This document shows, piece by piece, positions 7,714 through 22,700 of a stretch of DNA of 64,000 nucleotides. The translations under genes were made by a program, and so were the position numbers. Position 1 is the first letter of the stretch, and each line of letters begins with the position of its first letter. The DNA comes from G032773895 sp965248935 (GTDB taxonomy: Bacteria; Pseudomonadota; Gammaproteobacteria; Pseudomonadales; Cellvibrionaceae), in contig OZ252214.1 in the NCBI GenBank assembly GCA_965248935.1, positions 3,596,001 to 3,660,000 of the forward strand. Reading direction: 5' to 3'. A model generated the notes under the pieces. That model saw nothing but the letters and a program-made list of their open reading frames with translations. It ran no database searches and had not been told where the DNA came from.

Positions 7714-10700
7714 ATGAAAAAGTCTCTCCCGCGCCCTTTCCGTGCCAAAAAGACCACCGGGCGCCGTGCCCTTTCTGTATTAAAAAGTGCGCCAAAAAGT
7801 GCGTCAAAAAGCGTATCAAAAAGAAAATTACCCCTCGCTATTGCCGCCGTATCGCAGATTCTTCTTGCTGGCCAGGTATACGCCACCCCAAAAGGGGGAG
7901 TGGTGGTGGGCGGTGAAGGCGCTATTGTGCAGGCGGAAAGGGCCACAACGGTTAACCAAACCACTGACCTGCTTGCCATTGATTGGCAAAGCTTTGACCT
8001 GGCCGCCGATGAGCGAGTGACCTTTAACCAGCCCCATACGGAGGCCATTGCACTTAACCGAATTCTCGGCAACCGCGGCTCTGAGATCCATGGCCGTATT
8101 GATGCCAATGGCCATGTGATTCTGGTGAACCCTAATGGGGTCTTCTTTAGTGAAACCGCCACCATTAATGTGGGGGGGCTGCTGGCCAGTGGTTTAACGA
8201 TCCGTTCCGACGATTTTATGAATGGCGACTTTGCCTTCTCGGCTCTAGAGGGCACCGAGGGCACGGTGATTCACTCGGGCATTATTACTGCCGCGACCGG
8301 CGGCTCGGTCACCCTGCTGGGCCAGCGTGTGGAAAATAACGGTATGATCTCCGCCAATCTGGGGGCGGTTAACCTGGCCTCGGGTAAAGAGGCGGTGGTC
8401 ACTTTTGACCATGAAGGGCTAATGGGGGTTCGAGTTACCGAAGGGGTGCTGCAAGAGCATATAGGGCTTGACCCCGCCGTACTCAATGCCGGCGATATTT
8501 CTGCCGAAGGTGGCCGTATTCTTCTTTCCGCCAGCGCCAGCGCGGATATATTCTCCCGTGCGGTCAATAGCGGCGACCTACACCAGGAAGTCAGTGTGGT
8601 TATGCATAATGATGGCAGCTTTACCTTAGGTGCCGGTGCGGATGTAGTCAATACGGGCAATGTGACTGTCTCTTCCAATATAGGGGATGCGGGCCGGGTT
8701 ATTATGCTGGGCGAGAATATTACCTCTACCGGGGCCGTGCGTGCGGACTCTGCCCAGGGTAACGGGGGGGAGATTGAACTGCACGCCACTCAAGATACGG
8801 TTTTATCCGCTTCCGCTGTTCTTTCCGCGCAATCCACAGAGGGTGGGCAGGGCGGCGTGGTAAAACTGCTTGGGGAGAGAGTGGGCCTATTCGATAGCGC
8901 CGAGGTAAATGTATCGGGTAACTTAGGCGGCGGCACGGCATTAATTGGTGGTGATTACCAAGGCGCCAATGCACGTATTCGCAATGCCAGCCAAACTATG
9001 GTTGGCAGTGGGGCCAGTATTGCCTCTAATGCCTTGTCTTTAGGGGATGCGGGCAGAATTATTCTCTGGTCAGATGGCACAACAGGGTTTTATGGAAACC
9101 TGTCGGCAGCGGCTTATGGGGCTGCCGGTGATGGCGGTTTTGTGGAAGTTTCGGGTAAAGAGAATTTGGATTTTTGGGGAGATGTCAGCCTGCAAAGCTA
9201 TGCAGGCCAAGATGGCTCCTTATTGCTTGACCCAATCCATATTATTATTGGTTCAAATGGGGCAAATGATTCAGAGTTAAATAATAGGTGGATTGATGAA
9301 TACGACGGGGAGCGTTTTTTTTACCTATCAAATACCGCCATTAATAGTGCATTGCTTTCTGGCAATGTAACCCTTGAAGCTAGGCATAATATTTGGCTGC
9401 GGGCGGGTTTTAATATTTTCGCCAATACGGGTTCGTCTTTTACTATGCGGGCGGGCGATGAAATTCAATTGGATTCTGATATTACCTTAAATACGGGTTC
9501 AATTACCTTGATTGCAGGGTGGAATTGCGACTGTACCACCGGAATGAATGATTATGTTCTCTACCCTATGTCTTATTACCTTTCCGCTAGAACAAGTGCT
9601 TTGGTACTCAATGGAGATTTATATACCTCCGGTGGAAATATTACTGTTAGGGCAGATGAGGGCAGTAGCCCTATCTTAATTGCGGGTGCGGAGGGTAATC
9701 GACAGCGTATTATTGATACAGGCGCAACGGGCGGCAATATTACTTTAGAGAGCAATCTTGTTAATGCCGAATATGCTATTTGGCAGAATGGTGAATATAT
9801 TAACTTTAGTGGCCGCAATAGCCTAACCCTTACCGGCGGAACGGGAAATATTAATATAAGCCGAGGAGTGGGTAGAAATGTGGACGGCTATAATGTAGAT
9901 GAATATCTTGACTCTTTTACTGTTACCAGCGCCACTAACCTTACCATAGGCAATAATATCTATACCGGCTCTGCACTCAATATTGCGGACGATGCCTCGA
10001 TTTCATTAACGGCAACCACCATTAACTTAAATGGCAGTTTGTATACCAACCAAGTGGATAATGCCGGTGATATTCACCTAACCGGCGCCGTAAATTTATT
10101 GGGTTCTAGGGTAATTAATGCCGACTCCTCTGTGGGTGCTACGCCAACCGATGGCGCGGTGACTATTACCGGCCCTATACAGGGTAATGGCAATGGCCGG
10201 AGCGTTGCTATAACGGGCGGCTCCATTACCACAGGGGCTATTGATACTTCGGGTGGCAGTCATGGACATGGCGGCCAGGTGGATTTAACCTCCACCACCG
10301 GGGCTATTGCTACGGGGGCAATTAGTACTTTTGGTGGGGATACCAACCCAAGAAATAATGGCCGAAATGGTGGTGGGGTAACCATTCATGCAACCGGCGG
10401 CGGGGTAAGCGTTTCCGGGGCGATTTTAGCCTATGGGTCGGTTGCGGAGGATAACAGTAATAGAGGTGATGGCTTTGATGGTGGTATAGGGGGCGGTGTT
10501 AATATTACCACCCATAGTGATGCAGCCAATATTTCGGTGCAACTTATTGATACCAGTGGCGGCAATGGCCATGCATTGGATGATGGTAGTAACAGAGATA
10601 CCGGCAGCGGAGGCAATGCGGGTTTAATTCGCCTTCAAGCCAATAGCGGCGCGGCGGATATTTATATTGGCGGCAACCTCTATGCGCGCGGTGGCGCCCT

Positions 10701-13700
10701 TTTCGATGCCGATGTTGATGTAGGTAGCGATATTGGCAATGGCGGCGCGGATCGCAATGGCAGAGGGGGTCCCATTAGCTTAATAGGGAATACGGTGCTT
10801 GCAGCCAATAGTATTATGGATTCTTCCGTTCGCAATGAGTTGGCCTATAGCGCTACCGCTATTACCCCAGGGGATATTACCTTTGGCGGTACTCTCCAGG
10901 GTTCAACAATAGACGCGGGCTTAGAAAACCTAACCCTTAATGGGGCCAATACCATTTTTGGTGGCCATATTGGCACTGGGCTGGGCGATCTGATTATTGC
11001 CTCTACAGGTAATATTGATGCCACAGGCTTTACCATTACCGCCGCTTCATTTAATGCCTCTTCACTTGGCGGCCCTTCATCTAGTTATATCTCCTCACAT
11101 ATCACCACCACAGGTGCTGATAATACAGCCGGTGGTAATGTCACTATTAATATGGGCGCTGGAGTACTGACTGTCGGCGATATCACCACGTCAGGTGGAA
11201 CCCGAATAGCCGATGGCGCAGGTATGAACGGAGGCGCTGTGGATTTAGACGCAGCGGATATTACCCTTGGCGGCATCAATACCTCCGGCGGTGATGCTAT
11301 GGGTTCGAATAGCGGGGGCGATGCGGGGGCAGTCTCTGTTGAGGCGCAAAATGATACAGGCACACCCACTCTTACCCTAAATGGCTATATGAATACCGCA
11401 GGCGGTGCAGGCGATGCGGGTGCTGGCGCGGCTCAAACCGCTCAATTTTCTATTCAGGGAACCGGCGCGGGAACCCTCACCCTTTCCCCTACCGCTGCCG
11501 ACTGGAGCGCCTACACCTCGGATTTTGAGGTGAGCGGTTCCAGTGGCGCAGATACTCTTATTGGCCCAGGCATAGAGGGCATGGCTCACTACTGGGCAAC
11601 AACGACCACTTCAAATACAGGCACGCTTAAAGACAGTGACTCCGCACCGATACGCACCATTACTTTTTCCGCTTTTGAAACCCTTACCGGAGGGGATCAG
11701 GCGGATTATTTCTCCCTTAACCACGATATAGGGCTAACCGCTGTTAATGGTGGGGAAGGTGACGATACATTTAATATCAATGCTGATGTTATTGCAGGTG
11801 CTATTGCGGGTGATGCCGGCAACGATATATTTAACCTGAGTACGGCCTTTATTACTTCTACGCTTCAAGGTGGCACCGGCGCAGATATATTTAATATTCT
11901 TGTGGCCAGTATTGTTGCCACGGTTCAGGGGGGCGAGGAAGCCAGTGATGATGCCAATTCCGGGGTACTGGACTCTATTGTGGCCCATGAGGACAGTTTA
12001 AATACCTGGGTAATAAATAACCTGGAAGCCGGTTCAGTGGATGATAGTAACGATGGCTCCGCCATTTCATTTACTCAAATTGAGCAATTGGACGGTTCAG
12101 AAGCCAATAACGACACCTTTAGTTTTACAAGCAATGCACACCTGGCCTCCATTTTAAGAATTAATGCTGGCGAAAATGCAGATTTAGATAGGGATACGCT
12201 GGATTTATCGGGTATTTCCGGGGAGCTTAATGTTATTTTGGCCGTAGATGGTGCAGTTAATGGTATTGCCGAGTTGGAAAGGGTTACCGGCAATTATAAT
12301 GGCGGTTCTGTTAATACCAGTAGCCTAAGGGTAAATAGTTCTACGGGGCAAACGGTTACCTGGAGTATTCCCGCAGGCCAAACAAATGATGGCAGTATTA
12401 CCGCTGGCAGCCATACCACAAGCTTTACCGATTTTAATATGCTAAATGGTGGTGCAGGCAATGATGGCTTTACGGTGGCATCTGTTTTTAATGGCAATAT
12501 CTCCGGCGACGCAGGCAATGATACGTTTACGATTAACGCCGTCATTAATGGAAACCTATACGGCGGAGAGGGCGACGATACCTTTACATTAAACCAAAAT
12601 GTTGCCGATACACTTGACGATACCGATGTCTATGGCAATGAAGGCAATGATACGTTTAATGTTGCCGGAAATATTACCGCAGAAATACATGGCGGAGACC
12701 CCAGCGCCCCAACGACTACTCCGAATGTCGATACCCTTAATGTAACCGATACAACAGGTAGCTATAGTTGGGTTTTATCCCGTGATATTGCTGGCCCTGG
12801 TACTGGCGATACAGGCATATTAAATTCAACCATTGAATTTTTAGATATTGAGCATATCAATGGCGCAGATGGTGCGGACGACTCTCAAGGAATAGATACC
12901 TTTATCTTTACCAGCGATTTTGTATACAACGGCGTGATTAATGCCCGTGGTGGGGCCGATATTGTCTCTATCGCATCCGCAAGCAATGTAAACGTAACTT
13001 TGGGCAATGATATTAACGGTGTGCAAAGCGCTAGGACTGTTTTAGGCGGCGGTAATAATGCCACTCTAACCGTTATTGGTGGAACATCTAATACCGTCGC
13101 TACCACTTGGAATATTTCTGATTTTGATGGCGCGGGCGACGCAGACGGCGAAAATGATGGTGTCATTTCCAGTGAAACTCGCTCGACTCGTTTTATTAAT
13201 TTTGGGCGTATTGTTGGCGATAATAATAATGACCAATTTACTCTTGCCGATGGTGCCTCAATAGTTTCTATTGACGGTGGCAGCTCTACGGATACTCCAG
13301 CGGATACCAATACATTAATTGTATCGGACTCCGGGGCAAATAGTTGGACACTCAATACCACTGCGAATACCGGCGGGGTGACTCTGGTGGGCACCGTTGC
13401 GGGAGCTGTGAATACCAGCTTTGCGGATATACAGACAATTGAAGGGTCCGGTAACGATAGCCTAACCGCACCTGATAACCTTACCAATACTTGGCGTATT
13501 ACTGCTGCCAATAATGCTGGCACCGTTCACAGCATGGGTTTTTCTCGAATGAGCCAACTGATAGGTGGTTCTGCTATTGATAATTTCCTATTTAATGCCG
13601 ATTTTACCGGAACGGTTTTGGGTATGAACGGTGATGATCGTTTTGATTTTAATAGCGGAGTCATTATTGGAGCGGTTCACGGTGGTGATGGTACAGGAAC

Positions 13701-16700
13701 CGATAACGGCACAAATGGCGATACGCTGATAGGTTTGGATGCGTCCAATACCTGGGTGATTGATGGCGCAACGGGTAATACACTTAATACTCGGTCGTTT
13801 TCTGAAATTGAACACCTTACCGGCGGAAGCCTAGACGACGCCTTTACTTTCCAAAATGGCGGCACTGTATCCGGTTTAGTGGATGGTGCTGGCACCCGTG
13901 ACGGCGATACTTTTATTGTAACCAATACCGGGGCACAGACAATTGAACTGGGCTCCGCTACCAATACGAATATTAATGTCATTAATATTGAAACCGTTAC
14001 CAGTAATAATCATGCTGGCACAATATTAACGGTTGCCAGTGGCAATAATACTTGGAACATTACCGACGAGAATGATGGCAATATTACCAGTGCGGGAGAT
14101 GGCGAGAGTATTGATGCTGCGTTTACGGGCACCGTTAATTTTATTAATTTTCAAAATCTAACGGGCGGTAATAATAATGATCATTTTGTTATACAGGCCA
14201 ATGGTAATGTTGAAAATATTGTGGGGGGCGAGGGTGATACTGATACGCTTACCGGCAAAAATATCGCTACCATCTGGAATATTACAGGAATAAATTCTGG
14301 CAATGTAACCGATACCGCAGAGCCTACCGCGAATACGTATGTTTCGAGTTTTAATGGAATTGAAAGCCTAATTGGCAATAATAATATTGACGATACCTTC
14401 GCCTTTAGTGGTGCGGGCTCTATTGTCAATATTACTGCGGGAACGGGCGGTACGGATACGGCAAATTACTCATTATTAGCCGGCCCTATTAACGTGACGG
14501 TTGGAACCGCAACGGTCAATGGCTTAACCGATATTGAGCGCGTTGTTGGCAATAATACGAACAGCACCATTACGGTCAATAGTGACGATGGCGTATCAAC
14601 CATTGCGTGGAATATTACCGAAGAAAATACCGGGGATGTTACCCTCGCGGGTTCCACCACCATTTTTGAAGACTTTAATCATCTTATTGGTGCAGAGGAT
14701 GCCAATACCTTCAGTATGGCCGTAGCGGGTTCTATTACCGGCAGCATTCGCGGAACAAGTGTAGCCGAAAGGTCCGATACCCTAAGGGTACTCAGTAATA
14801 GCGACGATAGCGTTGCCTGGGCTATTACAGATGAGGGCGAAGGCTCGGTGGCCAATACCGCGCCTTCGCCATTAACGCGCGCGAATTTTTCAGAAATGGA
14901 AATTCTAATAGGCGGTGCAGGAAAGGATACATTTACCCTGGGCGGCGATATTACGGGCAGTATTCAAGGCGGCGCGAATGCAGATTCCTTTATTATTAAT
15001 ACCGCTTTTACCGGCAATATTTTAGGTGGCGCAGGTAATGATACTTTTACCATAGGCACTGCGGGAACCGCTGCCAATATTCAAGGTGGTGATAATAGCG
15101 ATACTATTCTGGGGCGAACCTCAGGCAGCAGCTCTTGGACAATGTCCGGTGAGAGAGAGGGCAGTGTTGCAGTCACCGGAGGCAGTGATTACATTGCCAG
15201 TTACCAAACGGTTGAAATAATCGAAGGCCGTTCCAGCGCCACCGATACATTAACGGCTCACAGCCAAGCGAATACCTGGACTATTACGTCTGGGGATAGC
15301 ACCCTAGGTGCAACCGCATTGACCACATTTAGAGGAATGAATGTATTAAGCGGTGGTGCGGGCACATTTGTTGACACATTTAATATTACGGGTGGTTTTA
15401 CCGGCACCATTAATGGTGACGCAGGTGATGACCAATTTAATATTGGTTCCGCCTTTGTCGGAAGAATAAACGGTGAAGGCGGTGACGATAGGTTTACTCT
15501 GCAAACCGGCGGCTCGGTGGTAGGAAATCTTTGGGGGGACGGCACTGTTGGTGCTGGCGGTACTGATGGCGCTGGCAATACACTGGTGAGTAATATTGCC
15601 ACTGATACCACCTGGAATATTACCGGCGTCAATACGGGTGAGCTGAGAAATACGGGTGATAACTCGTTATTTGTTTCATCGTTTAACGGAGTGCAACGAA
15701 TTGTAGGGACAGATTCTAATGCCGATATTATTAATTTCCGCAATGCCAATGCTTCTATTGCGCGCGCCAATGCCGGGGAGGCAAATGGTATTGTTGATAC
15801 GGCAACCTACGAAGATGTAACGGCTGCTATTTCATTTACCATTGCCGCGCAAACCGATATTGACGGTGTATCCAATATTGAACAGGTGGTTGGCAACAGT
15901 GGTGCCGGTTACAGCGCAACCCTGATTGTGAATAGCTTAACGGGCACGCAAGTAGACTGGACCATCGGCAATTCCATTGCCCCAGACACACCTCCAACAG
16001 GTTTTGATGGCGTAAATGATGGCCATGTGAGTGGTGTTAATTTTATTGATTTTAATATTATAACCGGCGGAGCCGGTGGCGATACCTTTAATATTACCGG
16101 CACGGCTGGTGCCATTACCGGCAGCATAAACGGTGGCAGTGGTGATAGTGACTCTATTGTTATGCAGCGAGAACGAGAAGTAACCTGGGAAGTTGATGGA
16201 ATAGGCGAAGGCAATTTCACCAATGGTATTGGGGCAACTACAACCACAGATTTTAGCGGTATTGAAAATATTGCAGGCCACAATGATTATGTGGACCTTT
16301 TCTCTATTACTTCTGGTACCGCCTCAATTAACGTTGACGGCGGCGACCCAGAGCCTGCCATTGATAACGAACCTATTGATATTGTAGATTTTTCTTCTTT
16401 ATTCAGTAACGTCAGTATTACCGTGGGCGATGCCACCACGGGCGGAATTGGTATTACCGATATTGAACAAATTAATGTAGGCAATGGCACTAACTCTATT
16501 ACCGGCGCGAATGAAGTGAATACTTGGGCGATTGATGATGTTAATGCCGGGTCGGTTACCTCTGCATCGGGCAATGTCACGCACTTTGATGGCTTCCAAA
16601 CCATTATTGGCGGCAACAATAATGATACCTTTACTTTTGGCGGCAGTGGTTCTATTTCAGCCCTAGTGGATGGTGGAACAGATGGCGTTGATACCATTAT

Positions 16701-19700
16701 TGGCCGAAATGCCCATTCTAATTGGTCGGTTAGTTCAGTTGCTGCTAATAGTGTTTCTCAAAGTGGTGGTGGCACCTATATTACGAATTTTGACCGTATC
16801 GATACACTTCAAGGCGGTTCAGGAAATGATGCTTTTACACTCAACCAAGCCAATGCATTTACCGGAACGCTTCAAGGTAATGCTGTTGATGTAACAAGTG
16901 GAACCGATACCTTAACCATTTCTAATGGGGAAAATACCTGGAACCTAAGGTCGGCTGGCGGTGGCGATATCACCGGCGGTGCTACCTTTGAACGTATTGA
17001 GCAGCTTAATGGCGGCGGCGATAATGATACTTTTATTTTTCATAATACTTTAGCCGCATTCACGTCTATTCATGCGCGTGGCCAAACGGCTCCCGGTTTT
17101 GATACCGTTGATATTTCTCGTATAGAGAATGCTAACGCCGTATTTAATGGTTCTACTGTGTATGGTGTCGGGGGAGCCGAAGGTATTATTGGTGGCCTAG
17201 ACGATACATTAACAGGCAGTAGCGGTGGAACAAATACCTGGACAATTAACGAAGAGCAAGGGGGCCAGCTTGTTAATGGCGCTACTCTGAATTTTAATGG
17301 CTTTGGCACACTTGCCGGAACGGCCACGTCAACGGACAATTTTATTATTGATACAGACGGTATTTTTTCCGGTGCAATAAATGGTGGCACAGATACAAAC
17401 CTTGCTAACAATACCCTAAGTAATAACCGCACAAATAATGCTTGGGTATTAACAACGAATACCAGTGGGAGATTAACCGTTGAAAACCAAACCACGATAA
17501 CCACCTTCTCCAATATTCGCTCAATTCAAGGTTCTGCAACCGATAGCTTGACGGGCATTGCTAACCGCGAAAATGATTGGCAAATTACAGCGGGAAACCG
17601 TGGCACCTTAAGAGAGCAAGATAATACAGCCGATGCTGTAACCCTTTTTGAGGGAATGCAAAACCTTTGGGGTAATAATTCAGTTGATAATTTTACCTTT
17701 ACGGTTAATGGGTTTGTTACTGGCGAAATTCGCGGTTCAGCGGCAACCATTGCCGATACAAGTGCAGACAGCATATTATTTGCAAGTGGAGCCTCAGAAA
17801 TTGTTTCTTGGAATACCTCAGGTATAAATCAAGGCGCAATTACCCCTGGAGCCTCGGGTCGCTCAACATTTAACTATATCAGTATTGAAAATTTAACCGG
17901 CGGAGCCGGTTTAGATACCTTCAATATTAACCACGCGCTAACAGGTAATATTGAGGGGCTTGGTGCGCTGGATACCTTCAATATTAATGCCGCCGTAACC
18001 GGAAACCTAACCGGCGGAGCCGGTAGCGATATTTTTGATATTGGCTTGCTGGGTTCAGTTATTAGCGAAAATGGCATTATAGGCGGTGATGGCGATACTG
18101 ATATTTTAAGAGGTCGTGATGCCGATTCCCGCTGGAATATTACCGGAACAAATGAAGGGAGTGTGCAAAACAGTGCCCAGGTTGACTATGTTTCTCGTTA
18201 TTCTGGTATAGAAAGCCTAGAGGGCAGTAACGCGGGAAGCGACCGCTTTATCTTTGCTAATAATACGGCCTCTGCTACCAGTATCAGTGCTGGCGATGGC
18301 CAAACCGATATTATGGATTATACCGCCTGGAATGCTGATTTAACGGTAAGCGCAAATGCTACAAGTGTTAATGGTGCGACTGGAATTGAGCGGGTAATTG
18401 GCAATAACGAAGGCGTTGATGCGGGGGATTTTAATAGCACCCTCGATATAGATAATAGCAATGAAAATACCTGGATCATTTCAGATGTTAATAGGGGTTC
18501 CGTCTCGGATACAGGCACTTTAAATTTAGCCTTCGAAAACGTTAATAACCTCACTGGTGGAGAAAATACCGACCGATTTAATATTAACGGTGCTACGGCT
18601 GCGATTACAGGCCAGATACACGGCGCCGGTGGCAATGCAGATGAAATAAATATGCAGCGTGGTATTGCTGTTGAATGGAATGTTACCGACAACGCACAAG
18701 GTAACTTCTCCTATGGCGCGGGTCCAACCAATACGAGTTTTATTTCGGTAGAAGAACTGACTGGCCATCAAGGCTTTGTTGATACATTTAATATTGCCTC
18801 AACGACAACCCTTATTACTATTGATGGTGCTGACGGTATCGATGGAATAAACGATATTATTGATTTTTCTGCGATTACCGAAAACCTCGTAATTAATTTA
18901 AACAATGCGACCTGGGGTAATGTTACCGCAAATAATATTGAGCGCATTGTTGCTAATGATACGGATAATAATAACCAAATTACGGGGTTTAATAATGTAA
19001 CCAATACCTGGGATATAAATGGTATCAATGCCGGTGAAATTAGCTCAACAGCCGATACCATAGAATTTTCCGGTTTTGAAACCATTATTGGTGGAAACGC
19101 TAATGATAACTTTAATTTTCAATCCGCAGGCGTAATAGAAACCCGTGTCAGTGGAGGGGTAGCCGGCGGTACCAATACCCTAACGGGCCGAAATACGGAT
19201 TCATCCTGGTCAATTTCAAGTACAGCCAATAATACTCTAACGGACGATGCGTCTGGAACCCTATACGTCGCCAACTTTGATGCGATAGATGTGCTGCAAG
19301 GTGGTTCTGAAAATGACGCCTTTCGTTTAGCTACCGTATCGAGTTTTACTGGCATTATTAATGGTGGTACAGATGGCACGACCACCAATGATATTGGCGA
19401 TAGCCTGTCAGTTGTATCTGGTTCTAATACTTGGTTACTGGGAAGTTCTAGCGCCGGATGGGTTGATACAACGGGTGAGGTTAATGGCCCGGCATTTAAC
19501 CAAATGGAAACGCTTATTGGCGGCAGTGGCGACGATATTTTTCAATTCCTTTCCGCGACCTTATTTGGCCGAGGTATTAATGCTGGTGACAGTAATATAG
19601 ACGAAGTGAGTGGCGATACAGTAGATGTTTCTACGCTTGCGAATTACAGCGTGAATATTACCGAAACCAATGTCAATGGCGTTAATAATGCAGAAAATGT

Positions 19701-22700
19701 ATTGGGTAATGCTTCATCGAATACTACCCTTGTGGGGTTAAATACTGGAACCAATACCTGGTCTATTGATGCGGAGAATAGCGGTTCCTATGCCAATGGC
19801 GAAACCGTCATTAATTTTGACGAGGTGAATTCATTAACAGGTGGCGATAGTACCGATAATTTTACCCTTGCCGACGGCGCTTCTATTAACACGATTCAAG
19901 CGGGTGATGGTGATAATACTCTTACTGTATTAAGCGACTCTGGAACAACTAACTGGACTATTAACAATATTAATTCGGGCTTTGTTTCTGGCCGAGTGGA
20001 CTCTTTTCAAGAGGTTGACAATATCACAGGGGGAGTGGCGAGAGATGTCTTCACTTTTACCGTCTCTGAATTAACTTCTGGATTAATTACTGGATTAATT
20101 GATGGCGGAGAATTACCGGATGGAATTTATGACCCGGATACTCACGATGAACATGATAGTGCTACGGTTGATAATGTTCGTGACCGAGTGGATGTAAGCG
20201 CTTTTACCGATGGCATTGTGGTTGAAGTGGGGACAGTAACAGAGGGCTTTAACCCCGCGCAGGAGTACGATGCTTCTGCTCCAAGTACCAATATTCACGT
20301 TACTAATATTGAAGATATTGAAGCAGCGGATTTGGATGCAGCCGGTGAAATAAATAACTGGATTGCATTAAATTGGGCGCAGTCCATTAGTGTTGAATGG
20401 GATATGGATGTAAATGGGGAACAAAATAGAGGGGATATATACCGTGTACTCGATACTTCTAACCCCAAAGATAGCCGTGTCAATAATACTAATGTGGGTT
20501 TCCGTCGCTTTGGCAGTATTATCGGAAGTGATGGGCAATATTCTTCCGATATTGAGCCTGCGGATCTTCCCGATGTTGCGGGGAACATTAGTGGTAATGT
20601 TTATTACGGCTCGGGTGGTGGCTCGTTAAATTATACGGGAAGCGAATTTAGTGGGCGTTTTATTCTTGTCGATCTGTTTGATGCTATTGATAGTGTGCAT
20701 GGTCGAACGGACAATGACGTTGTTTTAAGAATTCGAGATGAGGCAGGGTACGAATACCTAAATGGAACCAATACCTGGACCATCACGGATATAGACAGCG
20801 GTAGCTTTAATTACGAAACAGGTACCGATGAAACCGTTATTGAATTTACCAATGCGAATCACCTGATGGGAGGCACCGGACAAGATGTATTTAACTTTAC
20901 TGAAGCTGGGCGCATTACGGGTTCCATTAATGGTGGCGGCAGTACTTTAGATAACCCAGATACAATCAATGCAAGTTTAATAGATTCCGGCGTTACCTTT
21001 GGTTTAAATGAACGTGAATTAGTGACCATTGATACACATGGTCGGGCTCCCGGTCTTGCTCGGGAAAGTGCGGCATGGGTGGTTGCAAGCCGCGAAGGCG
21101 TGACAGATCTCTTCAATATTCGTGAATTAACCCTCAACCCAAGTGATGCCCTTGTTAATACCGTGCAAAGTGGTGACAGTGACAGTTATGTTTGGGATAT
21201 TGACAGCGCCGTGGCGCAAAACCAATTAACCGTCAATGGCAATATACTGAACTTTACAGGTGCCGATGTTATTCAAGGGGGTGAAGGTTCCGATACCTTT
21301 AATATTGCTGACTTTGATACGGTACGTGCGGCAATTTACGCCGGCGCAGGTGCCGGTATTGATGCAATTAATCTTATACGCCTTGCCGATGGATTAACGG
21401 CTAATGTTGTGGCAGATATAGAGACAGTTACCACTCCAATCAGTGCTGGCCATATTTTTGTGGCGGATATGGAAAATATACAGGCTACAGGAAGCAATAA
21501 TACGCTGGTTGCAAATGGTATACAGGATAATACCTGGGATATTACCGATACGGACGGGGGTACGTTAAATGGTGGAACAGAAAATGACATGCTGTTTAGC
21601 GGTTTCTCCCATTTAACCGGCGCCTCTTCAGCCGATACCTTTACCTTTACAGGTAATGACCATATTACAGGTTTAATTGATGGCGGTTCCGGCAATGAAA
21701 CAACAGAAGACCGTATTATATTAACGGGTGCTGACGGCGATAAAATTGTTCAAATAACCAATTCTATTGATAACATTAATAACAACCTGAATATTGTTAA
21801 TATTGAAAGACTGAATGCCAACGCGGGTTTTGAGAACGAGCTTATTGCCAGCAATGCTGCCAATATCTGGGCAATTGATAATACAGATAGCGGTAGCTTA
21901 AGCCCGACAGGAAGCCCCCGTCAGGACCAAATTCTGATATTTACAGATTTCGAAAATTTAACTGGAGGAACCGCAGACGATACCTTTAACTTTGGTATAG
22001 ATGGCACCGTTGCAGGTTTAATTAATGCTGGGTTGTCTGGCGTTGATACACTGAATATTCGAGATATTAACAATAGCCAACGAGTTTCTCTTGACGAACA
22101 TATCACCGAAAATATTGATATTAGAGCCATAAATCTAACCCATGTATTTGCCGATTCAGTTGATGGCGAAGTGAATACACTGCTTGCCAATGATGATGGT
22201 GATAATATTTGGAATATTGATAACGAAAATTCTGGAACACTTAATTTTGGTGATGCATCTAGAGTTCAACGGTTTGAAGGGTTTGCAAATTTAATCGGTG
22301 CTGATGCCGCCAGCGACGCTTTTACTATTGTATTGGGGGGTAACGTAACCGGAGTAATAGATGGGGGAACGAACCTTGCAGCCCTGAGTAACGATACATT
22401 AGATATTTCTTCTTATACAGCGGGGGTTATTGTTGAGCTTGTTGACGACGGCACTTCTACCACCAATAACATCCATGTGGCAAATGTAGAGCAGATTACC
22501 GCCGCGCCGGGTGATGGAATAGATAACCGTTTAATCAATGCAAGAAGTGGAAATTATGACTGGACTGTTCGCGCTGATAATACAGGGAGCTTACAACCAA
22601 CCAGCAATGTTCTTGCAGAAAATACCGTTACGTTTATTCATTTTGGCAGTTTAGAGGGGGGAGCGGGCAACGATAATTTTGCCTTTGAGGTGACAGGTAA